From: Corythucha ciliata
Lineage: Eukaryota > Arthropoda > Insecta > Hemiptera > Tingidae
DNA: 64,000 nt
Assembly: GCA_038030265.1 (NCBI GenBank)
Contig: CM075940.1
Coordinates: 7,688,001 to 7,752,000, forward strand
Reading direction: 5' to 3'
Below are positions 58,140 to 64,000 of this stretch, one piece after another. The position numbers were made by a program, and so were the translations under genes. A model generated the notes under the pieces. That model made no database searches. It saw only the letters and a list, made by a program, of their open reading frames with translations, and was not told the DNA's origin. Position 1 is the stretch's first letter. Every line of letters starts with the position of its first letter.

Positions 58140-58837
58140 CAAAATGATGATGCAAAAATTAGCGATTAAAGGTAAAAGGTCAATGGTCCAGATGCTCTAG
58201 GCCGGCCCAGAACCCCGCTCACCCTGAGTGGTTTCCCCCTCACAATAAGCTCCCGGCACATCCTATTCTCCTAATCATTCAGGGCCTAAACTTGTCAAAA
58301 ACTACGATTTTTACCCAATTTTCTCGTGTTTTGAGGGAATTATTGAACCCTCGTATCAGGAGAATAGGATGTGCTCGGAGCTCATCGTCGGAGGAGTTTT
58401 TTGCCATCAAATTCGTTCAAATGGTGGACTGGGTATGAAATTTTCACGTGGTTATTAAGCGTTCTTAGTGAGCCCAAATTGCTCTCGAGAGTGGTATTGG
58501 ACACCCCTAGGAATGTCGATTTCTTAACCCATTGAGAACACTAAATACCGCGAACTTTGGTTTGGCGCTCCTAGCGGGCTCTACTGAAATGTTGTCACCT
58601 GTCTGGAAGAGTCCAGGCCTTTCTTGACCCTTCAAGTCAAATTTTCTTGACATCAAAGTTCAAAGGTTAAAATTAAGATACAAAAAATGGGGTTCAAAGG
58701 TCACTCAAAAGGTCAGTGGCCCAGACGGTTCCAGGCGAGCCCAGGACTCCCTCCACTGTGGTGTTTTACCCCTTGCCTGTACTTCCTGGCACATCATATT
58801 CTCATATAATCGTCGGAGACTAAAAAGGGTCAAAATC
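58140..58837. repeat. dispersed repeat family A, copies 3 and 4 (left part)
   Basis: CCTATTCTCCTAATCATTC and a following CAAAAACTACGATTTTT-type segment (58.26 kb) match the copies at 33.4 and 33.9 kb. A further copy starts near 58.70 kb and is cut at 58848 by the tRNA-bearing element. A local inverted pair (58249-58275 with 58352-58383) is also present. Confidence 0.6.
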
Positions 58838-58970
58838 AGCTATTTTGCTAGATTGATATAATGAATAAATCTGTCGCCGGCATTTTAATTAGTAAATTAA
58901 TTAAACTGATATTATCCGGACGACGATGGAAGGGCATAGCCCAACACGATTCGAGTTTCGAGAAAAAATG

Positions 58971-59043
58971 GCTCTCCGGCGGGATTTGAACCCGCAACCT
59001 CTGGATTACCAGTCCAGCACGCTGCCATTTGCGGCACGGAGAC
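58971..59043 (-). tRNA. tRNA-like gene, anticodon GGT (Thr), damaged D stem
   Basis: The 73-nt copy folds with a perfect anticodon stem (CTGGA/TCCAG), loop CTGGTAA, T arm GCGGG-TTCAAAT-CCCGC and six acceptor pairs; the outermost acceptor pair is G-G. Compared with the + copy, one D-stem base is changed (TGCCGC for TGGCGC), breaking a pair. A T6 tract follows, suitable for RNA polymerase III termination. Confidence 0.7.
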
Positions 59044-59352
59044 GCCTATGGGAGTCGTACTCCGAGGGATAAGCTAAGCCGAACCCCACCTAGGTCCATT
59101 GTTTCTCGATTCGTTCCATTGTTTCTCCATTGGGCTATGCCCTTCCATCGTCGTCCGGATAATATCAGTTTAATTAATTTACTAATTAAAATGCCGGCGA
59201 CAGATTTATTCATTATATCAATCTAACAACATCTAGATAAGATTAAATTCGGCGTGGTTTACCGATCAGGAGAAGCGCCTAGAGTTTCGAGAAACAATGG
59301 ACCTAGGTGGGGTTCGGCTTAGCTTATCCCTCGAAGTACGACTCCCATAGGC

Positions 59353-59425
59353 GTCTCCGTGGCGCAAATGGCAGCGTGCTGGACTGGTAATCCAGAGGTT
59401 GCGGGTTCAAATCCCGCCGGAGAGC
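59353..59425 (+). tRNA. tRNA-like gene, anticodon GGT (Thr)
   Basis: The cloverleaf is complete: D stem GCGC/GCGT with GG in the loop, anticodon stem CTGGA/TCCAG, loop CTGGTAA, variable loop AGGTT, T arm GCGGG/CCCGC with TTCAAAT, acceptor pairs 2-7 intact and G-G at pair 1. Six T start three bases downstream. The anticodon reads ACC (Thr), which eukaryotes usually decode with an A34 tRNA, so it may be an element passenger and not a housekeeping tRNA. The 5' half resembles eukaryotic tRNA-Asn. Confidence 0.75.
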
Positions 59426-59516
59426 CATTTTTTCTCGAAACTCGAATCGTGTTGGGCTATGCCCTTCCATCGTCGTCCGGATAATATCAGTTTAATTAAT
59501 TTACTAGCTATTTTGC

Positions 59517-60022
59517 CCCTTTTTTCTCGTGTCCATTTACTTAGAGATGAATTGTAACGGATCGATTTCGGTGCCCGTTAACAGGGATGACGGCCGGCAG
59601 GGTGTTACGTAAATAAGAGTAGATTTTCGGGTCCACTACGATTTTTATTATCGTTAATTAATAAAATTAACAATTGTATACTCTAAACGTTGGTGTTTTA
59701 TACTAATATGAAAGATTTAGTCCTCTTCACGAATTATTAATTTTTTCGGCGGAACTAGTTTTCGACCTTCGAGGCCATTTTCAACGCCTTCTTTGACTCT
59801 AGTGTCACATCTACAATAATTTTGAAAATAGTTTAACAACAAATAAACTAGCCAAATTACAATGAAATAAAATAGAAGAAAATTAAATAAATAAACATCT
59901 TACCACTAGGTGGGGCGTTAAAGTTGAAGTCTAATAGTCCTAACAAATATTAATTTACGGGTCTATTCTAGTACTTCTATCGCTCACGTTTGTGATCACA
60001 AAGCTGACTAGAATCGGTTACT
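59517..60022. other. flank between tRNA-bearing element and Penelope-like element
   Basis: The first bases continue the interrupted family A repeat (CCCCTTTTTTCTCGTG). From about 59745 the text AGTTTTCGACCTTCGAGG may belong to the non-coding end of the Penelope-like element. No gene is seen. Confidence 0.5.
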
Positions 60023-62030
60023 TTATTTTAAAATATACCTTATGCTGTATCTTTTAGAACCTTGATTTGGGGGAAGGTGCTCAAGGACTGAGTAGAGGGG
60101 GGAGGCCCCTCCCTCACTTCTATGATTTAGGCAATGTGGATTACTCTCCAGTTCTTTACTTATTACTATTTTTTCCAGGCACTCCAAGCGTCTGTCGTAA
60201 GGTTCAGTTACTAACATTTCGGCTTGGTGATCTCCCATCTCTCCGCAGCCCGTTATATGATTGTAAAAGGCCGAGTCGGACCTAGTGAGGTGCTCCCTGA
60301 AGCGCGTCCGGAACTTGCGTCCGGTGCGGCCGCAGTACGTTGCTTCTCCACATCCACCACACAGAAGCCTGTAGACCGGCCCCGCTTTTTTCCTGTGGTT
60401 TAGTGGCATCCTTTCCTTTACTCAGTATGGTCTTGAGGCTGCTGTCGCTCTTAAACGCCACTTCATACATAACCTCGGTTTTTAAGGAGGCGCTCCAAGC
60501 CCAATGAAGCTGCTCCAAAATATGGTAGACGAACCCATGCATTCCCGGCGGTTTCCTTTCTTGACTCCGTAAAGATGCGTTTCAAGACGAACCTCTTCTT
60601 CATGACCTGAATCAATTTATCTATGACCGTTGTTTCGTAGCCGTTGACCACAGCAATATGATAAATTGCATGTACTTCTTTTTCAAAAACGCTTCCCTTC
60701 CGAGTCGAAGCGACGTCAATCTATGAACAAGGCTTCTGAACGCTGCCAACTTGTGCCGAGGGTGATGGTGTGAATCGGCGTGAATGGCCTGATCTGTCAT
60801 CGAGCTCTTTCTGAAAATTTCATACTTGAAACCAGTCTGCTCACGTTCGATTGTAAGGCCCAGGTAGTTCAGTTTCTTGTCCTTCTCTATTTCCATAGTG
60901 AAACGCAAGTACGGTAATTTGCTGTTAAGGTACTCAAGAAACCGCCCTAGCTCTTCATCGTCGCCCTCCCAGAAGACAAGCGTGTCGTCCACTTACCGAA
61001 ACCAGCGCTTCAGGGAGCCCGCAAACGGATTCCCGGCACTCAACACAAATTCTTTCTCGAAGAAATCCATGAATATTTCGGCGCAGAGTGGGGAAATGGG
61101 AGATCCCATCGCCAGACCTTCATTTTGTACATACATTTTGGAATTGAATTGTAAATAACTTTGTCCCAAGCACATCTCGAAAAGTTGCTTCATCTCCCCC
61201 TGGACAAGGGGCTCCTTACATTTCTCCATGAGTATTTTATCAATTAATTCTAACACTACTTTAGGAGGTATACAGGTAAATAAGTTTACTACATCAAAGG
61301 AGACAAGTTTACTTCGTTCTGTGAGAGTGACCTCCTTCAGTTTTCCCACTAAGTCCAAACTGTTGACAATTAAACACTCTCCTTTAAAATGTGTTTTTTC
61401 CTCAAACAACCGGGTCAGTCTTTTACTGATCTTTTCTGTGGGTGCCCCATGGTTAGACACTATTGGCCTAATCTTCGGAAAGCCGTTAACGAACGGCTTG
61501 TGAGTCTTTGGTAAGGCGTACAACTTGAGGGCCGAAGCATTCATTTGTATAAGCATAAGCTTCTCGTACGGATCAAACAAAAACTGTATGTTTTTCAAAA
61601 CATCCCTGGCTTCTTTCTCAAACTTGGTCGTCGGGTCTTTCCTTAAAGGGGCGAAATTATTCTCTATGAGGAACGACTCGGTAGCTGAAATATACTCCGG
61701 TTTGTTCATGAGAACTATCGACTGCCTCTTATCCGCTTTCATAGCCACTACTTGATTGGTGTCCAATTTCTTGCGTAAAAACCCAGCCAATCTGGAATCC
61801 ATCGTTTTCCCACCGAGTTCACCCCGCATTAATACATCTTTTACGTAACCCCCGCATAACACCTTAGTTTCCAAGTCTTTTACTTTAGTGTCTAACTCGG
61901 CTACTATTTTCAACGCGGTTTGTTCAGCCAGAGGTCCCCCTACGCTGTGCTTAAGGCCTTTAACTAATAAGTTTTCTTCACCTCTAGTGAGCTGAACCTG
62001 CGAGAGGTTAACTATCTTCGAAGCTTATTA
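60023..62030 (-). pseudogene. Penelope-like retroelement (reverse transcriptase + GIY-YIG), inactivated
   Basis: The minus strand encodes, in order: an N-terminal stretch with NLSQVQLTRGEENLLVKGLK (about 62010-61930), the reverse-transcriptase domain (61913-60993) with LYALPKTHKP, KIRPIVSNHG, SKLVSFDVVNLFTCIP and GLAMGSPISPLCAEIFM, the catalytic box, thumb, and a C-terminal GIY-YIG nuclease (60409-60023: VYRLLCGGC, TYCGRTGRKFRTRFREHL). This order is specific to Penelope-like elements. Defects: a TAA stop at 60993-60995 at the first residue of the catalytic box (then VDD), a frameshift near 60650, and further shifts near 60540 and 60410. The element is clearly dead. Confidence 0.9.
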
Positions 62031-62635
62031 TAGGGTTTCCTGCGAATACTTGCCGATTCATCACTCCTTTCATATATTTGTTGTCGGATTAATTAGAATA
62101 TTTATGGCCTCTATTTACTCTTTACTCGTTACACTACCCTCGTTAGTACTTGTTATACTGCTGGGGTTGGCAGCAGGTTTGCAGAGACCGAAGGCGGAGA
62201 GACAGCGGTGTGATTTTGGGATAGACTACATCCTGAGCTCTGAAGTAGTAGCTAGGCCGGTGAATTTCTGTTGCGGTTGTATCCAGTTTTTTTGTAGTTG
62301 TTAGGGGTGGCGTGGTGTTCGGCTGTGGTAGGATTTTACCACGACGTGGGGAGTCTTACTCTGTGGAGAGGCTGTTAGGAGAGGAGTAATGAAATGTAGA
62401 CTTAATTGTGCTTAACTTCTTTTATTTAAACGTTATTTTCGAAATCTTCCTCTAGCTACGAATAATGACTTGAAATTTAAATCACCATCAAATAATTAAT
62501 GAAACTAAACGACTTAAAAGAACACAATGAATTTACGATAATAAATCGATCTAGTCTTTTATTCAAGAATGTTCACTGGTTCCCCAGGACATGAGAAAAA
62601 CGGGGTTATCGAAAGGAGAACAGACAGTACTCACT
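62031..62635. other. non-coding sequence between retroelements
   Basis: No frame resembles a protein. On the minus strand AATAAA sites occur at 62558-62563 and 62421-62426, which would fit the transcript end of the possible LTR to the right. Confidence 0.45.
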
Positions 62636-63736
62636 GATCAGTAATGGATTTCGGTTCAGAATCGGTCCAACGTGTTAATGTACTGCGGATGACGAGGAAG
62701 GGCGCAATAGTACGCGCCGACGAAACTTGGACGAGAACTGGAGAAGGACTGCGTAAAATTACGCACCGACGAAACTTGGAGACTTGGATGAGACAAGACG
62801 AGTACTGCGTAAAACACGCACTGACGAATACTGGAGGAGGACTGCGTAAAAGTACGCACCGACGAAACGACGAACTTGGAGGAGACAAGACGAGTATTGC
62901 GTAAAACACGCACTGACGAGTACTGGAGAGGGCTGCGTAAAAGTACGCACCGACGAAACTTGGAGACTTGGAGGAGACAAGACGAGTACTGCGTAAAACA
63001 CGCACTGACGAATACTGGAGGAGGACTGCGTAAAAGTACGCACCGACGAAACGACGAAGTTTGGAGAAGACAAGACGAGTATTGCGTAAAACACGCACTG
63101 ACGGTCACAACGAGGATAATAACACACCGCGAGAACTGAATGAGACTGCGTAGACGTACACACTGGCAACACGACGAGGACGACAACACACAGCGATAAC
63201 TGAACGAGACTGCGCAAGCGTACGCACTGGCAACACGACGAGAATGACAACACACAGCGAGGACTGAACGAGACTGCGTAAACTTGCACCACTCGCTGAC
63301 AAACTGCTCGTTTACACGTACCGACTTGTTGAACCAATTTTCCCTACCACCGGGAATCTCAAGGGCGTATGGAGTCTTCACTACTCTCCAAGACGGTCTA
63401 CGAGCAACTGTCTGCTTTTTGGTTTGGTTGGGTGAGGTAAAGGTTAGAATGGAAAAGTCATCGAGGAGTGGTGGGGAGATTTTAAGAGGGGTGTGAACAT
63501 TCTTCCTTCTCAGAATTAATTAGAGATTAACGAATTTGACTGCCTGATAATTAACTAGTTTATTACGAAGTTGTTATATCTAAAATATAGTTCCTTTTGG
63601 GACTTCTGTCTCCCCTTATATTATTATAAACTACTGAACTCAAATCGAATCCTATAAACTACAACTAATTCTTTTGTATAAACTTATAACTAATAACATA
63701 TATCCAAAAAGAGGGGGGGGGGCGTGACCCTTCACA
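62330..63736 (-). mobile_element. possible LTR (3' LTR) of a minus-strand retrotransposon
   Basis: On the minus strand, a purine-rich tract GAAGGGAGGGA leads directly into TGTGAAGGG at 63736, the usual junction of polypurine tract and LTR start. The interval then contains the tandem array and AATAAA signals. The far end (CA) was not pinned and the partner LTR is outside the window, so the left limit is a guess. Confidence 0.3.
62690..63300. repeat. tandem repeats with 92-bp and 64-bp periods
   Basis: GCGTAAAACACGCACTGACG recurs at about 62807, 62899, 62991 and 63084, a 92-93-bp period made of two related half units of about 46 bp. To the right GACTGCG recurs at 63144, 63208 and 63272, a 64-bp period of a diverged version. 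The array lacks stops in several frames on both strands; the resulting long open frames are not genes. Confidence 0.85.
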
Positions 63737-64000
63737 TCCCTCCCTTCATCGAAGACGGCGAAACGGCGATGTATTCGTCTTTCGCCGAGGGTTCTCCCTT
63801 TAGGCGTCGGGCGCGGGCCACTAGGCAAGCTGAACACCGGAGATCCTCTTGTCCGTCTGCCGTGTGGTTCTCGGTATTATGTTCCAGACGCTCACGATCG
63901 TCTAGTCGAAGTAAATATTCGCAGGAGTAACACCGCGTGTTTACTCGGGCTCTTTTCTTTAGCCGACAGACGGGACAGTCAATTAGGGACGACGCTCGCG
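63732..64000 (-). CDS. partial open frame with three CxxC knuckles
   Basis: Entering from the right edge, about 88 codons run to TGA at 63732-63734. The frame includes DCPVCRLKKR, RCYSCEYLLRL and LRCSACLVARARR, three CxxC pairs with His between, a likely zinc-binding fold. It ends inside the purine-rich tract and possible LTR start, so it may be the end of an LTR-retrotransposon polyprotein. I do not recognise the family. A host gene exon is the alternative. Confidence 0.4.
   Translation of the reverse strand, partial: RASSLIDCPVCRLKKRARVNTRCYSCEYLLRLDDRERLEHNTENHTADGQEDLRCSACLVARARRLKGEPSAKDEYIAVSPSSMKGGM

Larger units (their letters stand above)
58838..59516. mobile_element. tRNA-bearing inverted-repeat element, 657 bp
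   Basis: Exact 11-bp direct repeats AGCTATTTTGC lie at 58838-58848 and 59506-59516. Inside, a 42-nt extension (58849-58890) precedes arms of about 215 bp (58891-59109 against 59285-59505) that each carry a tRNA-like gene pointing outward. A further copy of the end sequence with its extension lies in the middle (59131-59225 mirrors 58849-58943 exactly, 95 bp). The flanking sequence joins to a text matching family A elsewhere, giving an inferred empty site. No protein is encoded. Confidence 0.85.

Noticed and set aside
62800..63090. Hammerhead motif in the tandem array (CTGACGA and CGAAAC present)
   Set aside because: The two core segments are not joined by a stem at the right spacing on either strand.
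62656..63381. 241-codon minus-strand reading frame
   Set aside because: It lies on a tandem repeat that is open in several frames on both strands, and the product is only the repeat translated. No codon signal is visible.

Overview
This is eukaryotic, animal DNA. It holds one large split gene on the + strand, with GT-AG introns and two alternative last exons, set in AT-rich sequence full of mobile-element remains, degenerate short repeats and unusually many pure G or C runs. The protein, the Penelope-like element and the LINE remnants suggest an invertebrate. The forms of the two C-terminal exons fit an arthropod best, but I cannot name the species.

Layout. Bases 1-21604 hold no confident gene. 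They contain blocks of about 30-bp degenerate repeats, several fold-back elements, a minus-strand LINE remnant (16.37-17.88 kb), one orphan exon-like segment (13.0 kb) and a TATA/5'-splice-site pair at 14.1 kb that could be the promoter and non-coding first exon of the main gene. Bases 21605-54253 hold the plasma membrane calcium ATPase (PMCA) gene. Its 18 constitutive coding exons, one 36-nt exon and two candidate micro-exons (12 and 6 nt) join in one frame, giving 3351 nt (1117 codons) before the last exon. The last exon is either at 42482-42793 (protein ends ETSI) or at 54044-54253 (ends ETAV). Each long intron before exon 18 is swollen by identifiable repeats: a TTAA-flanked 1.07-kb element, a TA-flanked element carrying 30-bp repeats, an R1/LOA-like LINE, and a mixed repeat block with a second LINE fragment. 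The other introns are mostly 60-80 nt.

Bases 54254-58140 are AT-rich with no gene seen. From 58.1 kb to the end the window is mobile DNA: two copies of a dispersed repeat, one split by a 657-bp inverted-repeat element carrying two tRNA-like genes, a decayed Penelope-like retroelement on the minus strand, a 92-bp/64-bp tandem repeat array, and at the right edge a minus-strand partial reading frame with CxxC knuckles that may end an LTR retrotransposon.

The most interesting pattern is a set of four fold-back elements (7.0, 17.9, 19.2 and 58.8 kb). They share an architecture but not sequence: exact 11-13-bp direct repeats at both ends, and a one-sided unpaired extension of 32-45 nt before the inverted arms. 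A second group (11.9, 12.35, 19.4 and perhaps 22.6 kb) is flanked by TTAA, as in piggyBac-type insertion. All functional statements rest on reading the sequence; no search was run.
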